Source of the DNA: Atopsyche davidsoni
Lineage: Eukaryota; Arthropoda; Insecta; Trichoptera; Hydrobiosidae
Reading direction: 5' to 3'
Length of the DNA stretch: 64,000 nucleotides
Assembly: GCA_022113835.1 (NCBI GenBank)
Contig: JAILWY010000016.1
Coordinates: 2,235,501 to 2,299,500 of the forward strand
Shown: one piece after another, positions 44,519 to 56,240 of the stretch
Layout of the letters: each line of letters opens with the position of its first letter
How positions within the stretch are numbered: the stretch's first letter is position 1
Program-made: the position numbers and the translations under genes
The notes under the pieces: model-generated
Told to the model about the DNA's origin: nothing
Databases searched by the model: none
Seen by the model: the letters and a program-made list of their open reading frames with translations, nothing else

Positions 44519-46590
44519 TTCTAAACAATGTTCAATATTTATGTATGCAAATCTCCCGAATGATACAGCCGAGAGCGCGGACGCCCCGAGCGGCCCATAA
44601 CTTACGACAGATACACAATTCATGGTGCCATAAAAATAATGTTTTTTGTATAATTGACATGGAATTATGAGATTATTATAAAAATTTATTTAAATTGGTT
44701 TCTGTGTAAAGTGGTGAATTATTACTAAATTTACATTCGAGATTGTGCCCATACAACGTGATTGTTGGCGGTGGTTTTTTAATATCAATTTATAATTTGT
44801 CTTTATTGATAACAAATTATGATAAATGAACGTGTTTACATTATTTACTAACCGAATTTATTAGCATTTGATTATTTAAAATTTATTGACACATTGGAAA
44901 CAATTAAACTAACATGATTATTCGTGCTAACTATTGTAAATGTATTATTGTGGTATTGAAATTCAGTAAATCAATAATGTTTTTTGTGTGTAAATACGTG
45001 ATTAAAAATTTTAGCAATGTCTTTTTTTCTCTGTATAGAAAAACCAGGCCCTGTTTCCTAATTTTTTTTTATTATTGTCTGTAAAAAAATTCCTGAGACG
45101 ACGAGGGAATACGTCTAAGCTTTTGTTCCTGAAAGCTACGAATAAGGCTCTGTATGGACTTGTACAACTATAAATGTATTTTAACTATAAATTTGAAAGA
45201 AAAAAAAATATTCAAGTATATTTATAGACATAAAATTTAAAAATATATATTTTGAAAATTTTATAAGCTTACAATGATTATATCTATATAACTATCTATA
45301 TAGGAAACAATAATAAATAAAATCGTATGAAAAGAAATGTATATTTTTATCGCAAGGGAAGTTATTGTGAGTGAGGTAGGCGACCTCGATAATGGCCTTG
45401 TAAGACAAAAAGAAATACCACTGACGATAAAATCGAGTCTCACGTTGTAGACAGTGGATTCATTGTCACCGTCGCAATTTTTTCAACTTCCTTATATTTA
45501 TTCCTTCGCTATGTCTAGGTTTCCAGTGGTATTTTGTCATATCTCACTTAAGCCATTAAGTATAGCGTGCTGGAGAGTTATTAGTGATAATTTGGCATGA
45601 TGACGAGGTCCGTTACCTTAATGATTACGTCGAGTAAACATCTTGTAATCTGAAAACACAACCTTAATAATATGGACCCGACCCTAACAACAAAAAGTTC
45701 GATGTGCTTCTTCAAAAGAATAAACCTTGACCCAAGAGATGAATGTTTAGTAATTTGATTAAAGGTGAAGCACCAACTTTATATAAAAATGAAATATTAA
45801 AAATAACAAAATTTTGTCGTTGATAGAAATGAAATATTCAAACATTTGATTGAATCGATTAAGGTTTTCAGTGACGGGTGGAAGCTCTGATAAAAGCTTT
45901 TATGATTAATTAGTTTACACATTGTTTCACGTGTGAATCGATTATTAAAAAAAATTATAAACAGTTAATATTGTTAAAGGAAAAATGCGATGATATTTTA
46001 CAAAATTAAAAATCATGACAAAATCATCGAATATTAAAAGCAGCAAAACCTAGAAACGTACCGAATATGATTAAAGTTTTGGTGGTTTTCTATTAGTGAT
46101 TAGTGATTAATAAATTAAATTTATTTAAGTTTGTGAATGAATTTCGACAGCAAATCGCGATTCGTGCCATTTTTTGGAGAATTTAGCGTTATCCCATAAA
46201 AAAAACGGCACAAAAAAACCTAATGAGTAATTTATCGAAGAAAACGCGAAAATAAATACTAGCGATGATCCGTTGTTGCAATTTTTTGGTAGATTGATAA
46301 CCGATTTTAAATTAACAAATAGCGTCTCTTGATTTTGGGTATTTTTAAAAAAATGTTTTAGCTTATATAAACAACGCAAAAGAAGGCTGTATTGGCTGGT
46401 AACCATTTGACAGTCAGTTTTGTCGCTGCGTATCGGTGTGGCCGGCTTTGAGAAGCGTTTTTTTGTTGTTGGTGTATTTATTCACAGCAGACGACATATT
46501 GAGAAAAAAAAAAACAGCCTCGCCTGCCTGTCGGTGCTGACAGTGGGTATAATAATAACACGGAATTGAATCACACTTTTTATATCTCCA
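44519..46590. other. AT-rich gene-free stretch
   Basis: No supported gene. The minus frames at 45261-45443 and 46125-46406 are featureless. A family M motif copy lies near 46412-46455. Confidence 0.45.
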
Positions 46591-46596
46591 TTACAG

Positions 46597-46813
46597 ACGT
46601 GGCTTGAAGTGTTTCGGAATCGAATTATTCCTGCGGTCTGGGGACCCTGTCTTGCGGTGGCGCTCGGCCCGACGGTTTAATAAACACGAAAATTACGGCA
46701 CCAATGCCCGACGGGAACCATCTTTTCACACCGCCAGCGCCTACTACAAAACCAACGTTTTTTTTTCTCAATATTTTATGAATCCATTTTTTCACACTGA
46801 AACATTTGACTAG
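46597..46813 (+). CDS. Open segment behind a good splice acceptor (uncertain exon)
   Basis: A pyrimidine-rich acceptor ('atctccattacag', ending 46596) opens a 72-codon frame that reads 'SGDPVLRWRSARRFNKHE' and ends at 46811-46813. There is no in-frame ATG near its start, so it could only be an internal or terminal exon. GC content is higher than around it up to about 46740. I recognise no domain. Repeat G copy 2 follows directly, and family M precedes, so a transposon origin is at least as likely. Confidence 0.2.
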
Positions 46814-46970
46814 TTACTCGCCGAGATATCGAATCGAGAATCTCTCTGTAAATCACCGCGCGCGAGTTCGCACGTTCGAGGCGAAAAAAGGTAATTCTGT
46901 TATTTAAGTGACTTACCGCGTTTGCTTTCATTGCGCTACGATCCCTAATTGCTTAATAATTGACGGCCTC
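46810..46970 (-). repeat. Dispersed repeat G, copy 2
   Basis: This is the inverted relative of 3690-3850. It includes 'gattctcg' at the far end, 'aaaggtaattctg', 'agtgacttaccgcgtttgc', and 'taattgacgg'. Its CpG-rich 'accgcgcgcgagttcgcac' section would look like a promoter with a donor if the family relationship were missed. Confidence 0.6.
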
Positions 46971-47059
46971 ATGTGATATTTTTGATTCGCAGAAGGTCGA
47001 ATAGAGAATTTCACAAAATGAAGACGTCGTTTTTTTTTAATCGAAGATTTTGATTAAGT

Positions 47060-47420
47060 TTTTTGTGCTCCGCCGTTTCGGTCCCCGCGGTGAGACCTTC
47101 TTCTGGGATTTTGATTGCACGTCGTTTCCTACTGTTTACGAGTACTTGAACGTACCAAGTTGGTACCTGGGACCAAACGTGGGACCAAGCAATCACGCGG
47201 TCTACAATACGTGGCCGTCGTTTCTATTGATGTTGTCAGGGAGTTTGAAAATACAAATCGCCTTCCTAGCAAGAAGAGTCTGCTTGTCTTTATCTGTGGC
47301 AAGTACTTTGGGTTCCCTAATAGGTCCCTGTTTCAACCCCTATCCTGGCATGTGAATCACAAATTGATAATATTGGGCTTTTACCTGTTTCAGAACGGTT
47401 TGATGATGTTAGGTTAGGTT
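47060..47420. repeat. Repeat-derived segment with decayed hammerhead-like core
   Basis: On the minus strand near 47063-47105 the order CAGAAGA, A, GGTC...GACC, GAAACG recalls the CTGAAGA group (one core base changed). The two overlapping plus frames (47050-47355 and 47115-47417) begin in or beside this repeat and have no recognisable domain. Confidence 0.35.
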
Positions 47421-47584
47421 TTAAACCAATTTGTAATAACATGCAACATATCGATTCAAACTATTATTATAATACAAAATGTGTCTCCGTGTTTTATAAT
47501 AATATGTATTTTGTTAATTTTATACATTTTTATTTAAAAATTCATATTAAAAAAAATCACACCTAAAACCAGGCCACTTGTATT

Positions 47585-47750
47585 GTAAATGTCGATAAAT
47601 TCAACTAGTTAATAATGAGTATAGAAATACGACTAAAAATCAGTTTAATGGGCGATAAGTTTAAGCTCGAATCGATATTTACTTTCTCTTATATATTTTT
47701 AATCTGAACTTTTTAAAATTAATTTCCGTACAAACACACAGCCCATATAC
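47585..47750 (+). repeat. Dispersed repeat K, copy 1 (empty site)
   Basis: It shares 'tgtcgataaatt', 'atgagtatagaaatacgact', 'aatcgatatttactttctct' and 'tttccgtacaaa' with 48180-48520. Copy 1 lacks the 143-bp insertion present in copy 2. Confidence 0.65.
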
Positions 47751-48179
47751 AGCCACACGAATAATAAAAAAAAACATGCAAAAATTTATTGCATAACATA
47801 TTCTAATAAAATATCTCAGAGCACACCTGCATTCACACAAATCAAACTCTCAGGTGATATTTTACATAATGAGTTATCGCTGCTCCGGGCCGAGTCATGA
47901 TTCATTACGTCGCACGCAGAGTAAAGTAATTACATCGGAGGCCTCGTCGCCAAGTAGACAAAGAAGAAGTTCTAAAAAGTGGAACTCATTTCTGACTATG
48001 CTACCTACCAACTTTCTGGACTATCTAATTATCGTAATCCTAGAAGTAGACTAGAGTGTAGAAGGACTCTCCTTAGAAAACCATGAACACTGGTTCAGCA
48101 CGAGTATATGGTCGCCAACCTTCTCTGAGGAAAAGCACTTGATGAAAAAACCTCTTTGAACTCTCAAAGCATGTTTTTT

Positions 48180-48520
48180 TACAATAACATTTGTCGATAA
48201 ATTAAACAAGTTAACGATGAATATAGAAATAAGACTAAAAAATCTGTTGCTGGTCAATGAACGATTTATGAGTTCGACGTGCAATGTGGATGTTTTTAAA
48301 ACTTATAAACCGTAATTATAAATTGATTTGGTTTATTTAGTGTTGGACTGGTTGAGGTTTTCAATCCTTCAATAGTGAAAACCTCAAGCAGCTCAACACC
48401 CAAGAAACCAAACCAACTCACGTGCAATATACAATAGTTTAACCTAGAATCGATATTTGCTTTCTCTTATATAGTTTAGCCTCTACTTTCTAACATTGAT
48501 TTCCGCACAAATATAAAACA
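48180..48520 (+). repeat. Dispersed repeat K, copy 2, interrupted by a foldback insertion
   Basis: It has the same block order as copy 1 but is split by the hairpin element at 48286-48428. Flanking blocks 'atgaatatagaaataagact' and 'aatcgatatttgctttctct' align with copy 1. Confidence 0.65.
48286..48428. mobile_element. Hairpin insertion element with 9-bp target duplication
   Basis: ACGTGCAAT occurs at 48277-48285 and again at 48420-48428, bracketing sequence absent from repeat K copy 1. Inside, 'tggactggttgaggttttca' and 'tgaaaacctcaagcagctca' are near-perfect inverted arms, extended by 'ttggttt' and 'aaaccaa' ends. A further fragment of the arm ('catcaagcaactcaacaccc') lies at 48822-48841. 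No coding. Confidence 0.65.
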
Positions 48521-48655
48521 AATATATAAATGTGTGAATGTTTTTTTTTTATATGAAGATATAATTTGAATTCTATAACAGAATTATAATCACTCAATCT
48601 AAAAGTTCATACAAAAATTAATACAGAAAACACTTTGAATACTTGCATAGTATTA

Positions 48656-48845
48656 TTAAATATTATGATGTGTCGTTTTGGTCGCGGTGCTGGGACCATC
48701 TTCAGGGATTTTTATTTGCTTGTCATTTACACATACACATACAAGCGAACAGTAAAAAATAAAAAAATATATATAAATATTCCTCAGGATGGTTTCAGCT
48801 CGGGGAGCACTGCGCCGGAAAACATCAAGCAACTCAACACCCGCG
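48656..48845. repeat. Inverted pair of CTGAAGA-type hammerhead-like cores
   Basis: A minus-sense CTGAAGA, T, GGTC...GACC, AAAAC core lies at about 48673-48707. A plus-sense decayed partner ('cctcaggatgg' to 'gccggaaaacatc') lies at about 48784-48824, with an AT-rich spacer. The pair forms a loose palindrome. The frames at 48635-48898 run through it and are not genes. Confidence 0.4.
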
Positions 48846-48849
48846 AACA

Positions 48850-49950
<1,101 letters not shown>

Positions 49951-50167
49951 CAATTAAAACGTCAGATTCAAATAAAGAATCCGCCAGACAAAAGAGCGCT
50001 GCTTCCACAATTCAAACTTGAATTTCGAATCCCCGTTCCGTTCGATTTCTTTAATTCAAATAATAAACCATCTACACATTTTTTAAGGCCAGAGAGTAGT
50101 TTTTTTTGTATATTAAAAAGTAAGCCCTTCAGCTTTCAATATTATTATTTAATGTATTCAAATATAA

Positions 50168-50372
50168 GAAATTCAATATTTTTGACAGAGAGTACTTGGT
50201 GGAATTCCATTTTAATATTTTTGAATAAAATACTTGAGTGATTTTCCACATTTTTATTTTTATTAGTGACCGGTTTCGCCAATCTTTCACGTTGGCATTA
50301 TCAAACAGAGTCGAAACCGGTCACTAATAAAAATAAAAATGTGGAAAATCACTCAAGTATTTTATTAAAAAA
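50168..50372. repeat. Foldback family F, most complete copy
   Basis: The outer block 'atatttttgacagagagtac', 'ttggtggaattccatttt', 'aatacttgagtgattttcca' and the arm 'gtgaccggtttcgcc' to 'ggcattatcaaacagag' are followed by the opposite arm 'cgaaaccggtcac' and 'gtggaaaatcactcaagtat'. Copies with both outer blocks define a foldback element of about 200 bp or more, with ends 'aatatttttgacagagagta'. Confidence 0.75.
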
Positions 50373-50639
50373 AAAAAAGTATTCAAATATAGCAGTTTGA
50401 TCATTTTGGTTATAATTTTAACTTGATTACGTTAAAACAGACTAATTTTATATTTAATATTTATATACTGGTGTATTAAAAAAAATGTGGTTTATAAATT
50501 AAGTTCCCTTATAACACATTATTGTCCTCAATAAGATTTTCAATTATTTGTAAATATTAATAATACTTTTGATTGCCACGCATTTGGCCAAATCTGTTTG
50601 TAATAGTTTAAATAATCATTATATATAGTAACTGAGGAA

Positions 50640-50757
50640 CGCAGTTTAATAATGCCAATGTGAAAGGTTGGCAAAACCGGTCACTAATATAAATTGACAT
50701 TTGGAAAAATCACTCAAGTATTTTATGAAATTTTATGGAATTCCACCAAGTACTCTC
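50640..50757 (+). repeat. Foldback family F, diverged copy
   Basis: 'taataatgccaatgtgaaag', 'gttggcaaaaccggtcac', 'ggaaaaatcactcaagtatt' and 'ggaattccaccaagtactct' lie in family order. The core shows TTAATAA, so position 5 is also lost. Confidence 0.65.
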
Positions 50758-50834
50758 GGTCACTAATATTGATTACGATATATTAGGGAAAAATTAAAAT
50801 ATTAAATTCCGGTTACATAAAATTTTAGTTTTGA

Positions 50835-51146
50835 ATGTTATTCGTTAAATGCAGTGTTGGCGATATCTCTATTAATTGTTACATCGCCAGGTTGCATGTT
50901 GCGATATCGCTCCGGCCTCGAGTCACGGGTGGCTCAGATTCGAAGGCCGGGAGCCGAGAAGGACGCGGGATGATTCCGTGCCTAATGAGGGTTCGGGGAT
51001 GTAACAATGGGGAGGAAATCAGACGACCGCAGCAAGACAGCAGCAAGGCAGGTGGCGTTAATGCAGCTTTTTACTCCGGAGTTCACACTCCGTCCCTCCA
51101 GGGGTTGTCAAACCACCGTCGCCGAGAATCAATCCCCATCGGATAG
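50835..51146 (+). CDS. 103-codon frame in a GC-rich island (uncertain)
   Basis: It starts at an ATG at 50835 and is GC-rich from about 50885 to 51140, unlike the AT-rich surroundings. It includes 'VNAAFYSGVHTPSLQGLSNH'. I recognise no domain, signal peptide or membrane segment. The start is in poor context. The island could be a CpG-type regulatory element, a non-coding exon or a transposon remnant. No splice pair stands out. Confidence 0.15.
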   Translation: MLFVKCSVGDISINCYIARLHVAISLRPRVTGGSDSKAGSREGRGMIPCLMRVRGCNNGEEIRRPQQDSSKAGGVNAAFYSGVHTPSLQGLSNHRRRESIPIG

Positions 51147-51149
51147 ACA

Positions 51150-52489
51150 TTGATTTGATTTTGAATCATTTTATTTAAAATGGAAAAGACGAAATAAGTT
51201 TGTTCGAGAATTATTTGCAATACCTAGAATTCAACGGTCGTAATTTAATAAAAATTCCGCGAAGAAAATAAAAAAACCATTCAAGGTAAAAATGCTTGAT
51301 GTTAATATCGTAACCATTTTAAGCTTGCTTTAATCATACTTTTTTATTTAAAATAAAAAATTCAGTTAACCCTATATATATATATATATATTCTACTAAA
51401 TTCTATTCATACCTGCGTTTAAAATTTAAATAAACTATACGAGCAAATATTTAATATTGTTGCGCCTATTCAGAGTATGGCGCATTTTTTCCCCTGTAAC
51501 ACAAGACGCATCCAAATCATGATTTAATTGAATTCAAAATACAAAATAACGCGGAGACGGCGAGAGTACATTTAATACTAGACATGAGTCGATGTTTTTT
51601 TTTATATTTCTTTATTCATATCACCTGGTACACGTCGGGCAGGCCAGAGAACAGCATAGCATCACGTCCCGAGGAGTACGCCCAGAATATGTGAGGGCTT
51701 TAGCTGCCTACACACGTTGCGGCACAGCTGACAACAGAACCGACAGTCGACAACATTCTCTTTTGAGTAAAACTAAAAAATGCACCAAAAATACAAAGAA
51801 ACTCACGTGTAACTATCGCTTAGTTGCAACGCGTGTAGACAGCTTTAGACAGCACTGTCGCCAAAACACTTGCTATTGTTGAAAACGAATAATGTGATTG
51901 ACTTTCTCAAATATTTGTTCAAGTAAAAAAATATTTTTTTTGTGTACTTAACCGAATATCAGAATGCTTGATGAATAGTCCACCACATCACAATAATTTT
52001 TCAGGTACATAATCAATCATCCTACACAAGTCACGATGATATTTTTCTGAGAGTTTCTTTGAATCATTTTCAATATGTGAAAAAATAAGCCTAATCATAT
52101 TAGTAAGTAATATAAGCCTGTAAAGGTAATTAAAACGCACTTGATTGACGTTCAATCCACAAAATAGACATATATTATCAATTGAAGCAATCTTTGATTT
52201 CGTTTCTTGGTTATAAGCTGCTTTAAATTTTCAGTCCCGTGTTGAAAGAATGTGTAATCAAAGTAGAAATATAATCCCTTTGAGTAACAAAAACTCCAAG
52301 TAGCTCAGTACAGCAAATCTTCGTAAATATTGTGATAGCATTCATTTTAATAATAACAGTCACCAAAAGCTTTAAATAAAATGAAATATCCGACTCAAGC
52401 AAGTTGGCATATTGCAAATAGCTAATATTGAATAATTACAGAGAGCCATTCAACGCACAAGATTGATTTATAATAAGCTCATTAGAAGA
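51150..52489. other. AT-rich stretch with a minus-sense family M motif
   Basis: Around 51696-51756 the word 'agctgcctacacacgttgcg' followed by 'gcacagctgacaac' and 'gaaccgacagtcgacaac' is the longest family M copy (about 55 bp). The 96-residue frame at 51592-51882 crosses it. No gene is supported. Confidence 0.45.
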
Positions 52490-52690
52490 GTCGCTGCCCG
52501 GTCCGGCATTGTCAGGTACTCGTCCTGTCCGCCATGTTGGCTCCTATTAACCGTTAAATGTTAAACAAGATTGGCGCTTCCATCTTGAGCGGGTCAGCCA
52601 GCGCCGCTGCCGGGCGGGGAGGACGGGGGGTAGTGCGCGCTCAATGCAAAATTGCACCTGGCACTGTGCAAATATGCTAATGCACTGAAT
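52490..52690. promoter_or_regulatory. GC-rich island of mixed motifs, possible regulatory element
   Basis: About 180 bp of high GC sequence ('gccgctgccgggcggggagg') is flanked by AT-rich DNA and ends in 'atatgctaatgc', an octamer-like (POU-type) word. No open frame of note. It may be a promoter or conserved enhancer. Confidence 0.25.
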
Positions 52691-55364
52691 ATTTTGCACG
52701 GACACTCTGAATAAAAGATATACCGAAGATATATCGAAATATTTTTTTTATTCAATTTTGTCATTGTATTTTTTTATTCAAGAAATAATTTTACGTCTTT
52801 TTGTCTAAATTCACCTGAACACCAATTTTAGCGCATAGTAAAAATTGGGGTTTTTATTAGAAAATTTATAGCGATGGTTGTAAACTTTAAGGACAAAATA
52901 AGTAGAAAAATAAAAATAATAACATTTTGAACCAAATAATAAATGCTTGAATGCTTTATGAACAGTCCATCATAATTATTTTTGATCGGTATTCTATTTA
53001 GTATAGTTAACAAACACGGAATTTATGACACGACAAAGGTTGACTGTATAGTAAGATTTAAAACCCGATTATTTTTATTGAGGCTGTAATTGTTTATGAT
53101 AAAGTGATTGTACAAACTCATAGGCAGTATAAAAATTCATAAATTATGTTTTCAGGCGCCTTGTATTCGTACAGTGTGCGTCTTGAATAATGAAGACGCT
53201 TGAGAAATATTTACAATCGGACAACATCCGGTACAGATCACCTGTCATAATTATTTATTCACAGTTTTATTAGGCTTGTACTTGAGCAATTATTTTTTAG
53301 AGATGTTGTAAATATAACACTAACAAGAGTATACTATACAATTTAAAAACGGGGATGTTGAAATCAGGTTGACGCTGTATTCGATTCAACCACTGTTGCT
53401 CTGTAGCTGAATGAGAATTTGAATCGTACAGCTCAAGTGTGAATCTGAACTCAAGTACCTGTCCAAGCGTTTGATACTAAGAAGCTGTATGTTTTTTTGA
53501 TAAAAAAAATATTGTTTATACAATAAACCTCAATATAAAAAAATTCAGGTTTATTTCAAATCCAATAACACCCATTGCCCTCAACTCCATTCAATGCATA
53601 TTTTTTGTGTTTACATATATATATTTATGTGTGTGTGTGTGTGTGTGTGACATAATTCTATAGGTAGGTCAGGACTTACAACATAATTTATAAATTACTT
53701 CATCATTTATCTAAAAGCACGAGCAGCCTCGTAGCCACGAGCAATAGATCCGGGAAACACGAGCAAAACAAAAGTAAGGAACCTTCACTTCCTCGTGTCG
53801 GAGCCGACGAGTACTGCTGTCGATAAAAGCTTTACTACCTCAAAGCCTTACGAACCCAATAGCATTCATCATTTAATGCTGGAAATTATAGCTTATTTAC
53901 TTAAGTATTGCATCACATTTAATTTAAAACAAAAAAGCCGACTATAACAAAAATATTGATACTTAGTGAATTGTTAATTGATACACATTTTTTCACCGTT
54001 CAGTATTTATTTAAAAAAATAAATGGCAGTCTCGTTTCAGTTAATGATCAAATTTCCTTTTTCTTTAACGAATCTGCACATAAATCTGTATTATTATGAC
54101 AGTTGACCTTTTAATAAAAATAAATATTAAAATACACGTTTTAATCCACATCATCAAGAAACATTTATCAATTTATGTATTACAAGATTAACTCTATATT
54201 TTGAAAGCTATATTTGTATCACTCGTGTAAATATTTTTTATTACTAAAATAACAAAATGTGTTTATATATATTTACGTATATTTAAATCAATCTATTTTC
54301 ACAACTGTCTGTACATTTAGTGTTTATATTCTGTTGTGTAAAGTAGTACTCTGTATACCAGCTGTGTTTACAAGCCACCCGTACTTGCTCCGGCTTCACA
54401 AGTTGTTGACAGGCTCTTGAAATAAACCCCGAGTGCCTCAGAGACGCGCTGCCGACGACGAGGTAGGCTTTTTGCATGTCGGAGGCTTTAGTCTAATTGA
54501 CAGGCAAGTGCGATTAATTGAACGAATCGAAAATTCGATTCAAAACATTGACTATCGAAATATTTAAAACTAAAGCATAACCATAGCATTAAATTTTTTG
54601 ATTCAACAAAATAAGGAAATCTCACTATCCGAACTTGATTTTCATTCATTCGGTTATACATATTTTTTATGATGAGACATTCGAATGCATTACTTTATGA
54701 AAATGATTGATGAACAGTGATTTACACGTATTACCGTGCTTGGTTATTCGTAATATAAAGTATCGCAGTTTACAGTGATGTTAGCGTTTATTAAGGTTAT
54801 CGGCTTGTTATATCAAAAAGTTGCCATACGAATCTTGTCGTTAACTCCTAAAAGGCCGTATTATGAGAATTTAATGACAAGAGACGTCGTCGGCAACCAG
54901 CTGGGTAGAAATAATGACCTGGCAACCTGTTTGTACATTAGGCGGATAACCTCTCACCTTGGGCTGGTGAGTGGTGACGGAGCGATACCTGGTAGCAGCA
55001 TTCCGAGTGCAATGCACAGTGTACCTGCAGAAGCAGCTGCTAAATTATGGGCAACTTAACATGTTGCTTCTCATAAGCGAACAAAAAAAATCACATTTGA
55101 TAAGAAATTTGTATAAAAATGTTGACGAGAATATATATAAAGCCATTTTTGGGCTGAAGATGACTTTGGAAAGCGAAAGCGCTGGTAACCAAAAATATCG
55201 TAATATTCTAGATGTTTAGATATTATTATTATTTTTTTAATTCATTGACTATAACAGTAGTATTGCAGAATAATTATAGCGGTCTTGTCGTATGTCGAAG
55301 ATATATAAGCCTTCATCCCAGGATAATAGGAACAAGTTTAGCCTTTGTATAGACTTGAAGAAAT
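52691..55364. other. AT-rich stretch with no supported gene
   Basis: A (GT)n microsatellite sits at 53629-53649. Frames at 54283-54477 (minus) and 54775-55219 (plus) have modestly raised GC but no domain. A decayed CTGAAGA-type word lies at 55154-55193. Confidence 0.4.
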
Positions 55365-55750
55365 CATCCGCTTTACGCGATGTACGCTTTCCGGAAAAAA
55401 TCGCGATAACTGAAATTCGTGTACATCGGAGTTAACGATTAAATATACATACATAGTGAAAACTTAATACAAAAAAATACGAATAATTGAATCAATCACT
55501 TTAATTCTAAGAACACTTTATGCAGTACATGTTATTTTTACTGAAAAATACATCTATCGTCTTTTGGGTAGCGTTTCTTATAAAATACGTTCATAACACC
55601 CAACGCTGTTTTTAATTAATTGTTAAGAGAAGTTAATGACTATATTATGTTCATACACATTCCTAAAATAAGGCATTTTAACGCGAAATTTGAAATTCGC
55701 GTTATAGTGAAACCGCGCATAACGGGGTCGCGCAAAGCGGGGTATTACTG
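55365..55750. mobile_element. pogo/Tigger-like miniature element, copy 2 (inverted)
   Basis: This is the reverse complement of 34075-34454. The right end GCGGGGTATTACTG is followed by TA and is intact. The left end ('catccgctttacgcg') is diverged. Internal blocks 'ttccggaaaaaatcgcg', 'aacacccaacgctg' and 'gaaatttgaaattcgcg'-like words match copy 1. Confidence 0.78.
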
Positions 55751-55802
55751 TATATGATACTCGTATATATATTTTTTATAATTTGTATTTTTTTGCTTAC
55801 AG

Positions 55803-55916
55803 GTTATCGTTCTTCAAAACTCGACACCGCGCAGCCATCGACGTGGTGCAGTGTTTCTTGCATTCGACCAAGGCAAAGAGGTGAAATATTATAAAGTCCA
55901 ATGTATGTCGGAATAA
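55803..55916 (+). CDS. Candidate terminal coding exon (uncertain)
   Basis: A strong acceptor (pyrimidine tract then 'tttgcttacag', ending 55802) is followed by GC-richer sequence that is open in all three frames. In phase 0 it reads 'VIVLQNSTPRSHRRGAVFLA', then 'FDQGKEVKYYKVQCMSE', and stops at 55914-55916. An AATAAA lies about 90 bp downstream. In another phase a donor-like AG|GTGAAA at 55881 would make a 78-nt internal exon. No domain recognised. The acceptor lies 50 bp past a transposon end, so exonisation of flanking DNA is possible. Confidence 0.25.
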   Translation, partial: VIVLQNSTPRSHRRGAVFLAFDQGKEVKYYKVQCMSE

Positions 55917-56112
55917 AAAAATGTTGCTTCGAGATGAGTTGCCGAGGAGTAAGTCACGAGGCGAGGCCCGCATTCTGATGCTGCGATAGGTGCGAGACGT
56001 CTCCGAAATAAAAATAAATATGCAGGAAAAAAAACCTCTGATCGACGTGAGGGATTCCATGCACAGACTCGTATACAGAACGATCCATACCTCGGCACAT
56101 ATATGTACTTTA

Positions 56113-56240
56113 AATAAAATACTTTAGTGATTTTTATTGGTGACCGGTTTCATCAGCCTTTCCAACCAACGTGAAAAAATGGCGTAACCCGTCACCAATA
56201 AAATTTAACACGGGGAAAAATCACTCATGTATTCTATATA
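56113..56240. repeat. Foldback family F, degenerate copy
   Basis: 'aaaatactttagtgattttt', 'ggtgaccggtttcatcagcc', 'caacgtgaaaaaatggcg', and 'ggggaaaaatcactcatgta' follow the family layout with many changes. Confidence 0.55.

Noticed and set aside
43378..44623. Frames in the 43-44 kb region
   Set aside because: They are by-products of satellite D units.
46860..46895. CpG-rich sequence followed by AAAG|GTAATT, resembling a non-coding first exon
   Set aside because: It belongs to dispersed repeat G, with an inverted relative at 3.7 kb, so the signal is repeat-borne.
47050..47417. Two overlapping 100-codon plus frames
   Set aside because: They start within a CTGAAGA-type repeat core. Neither frame is preferred by codon use and no domain is visible.
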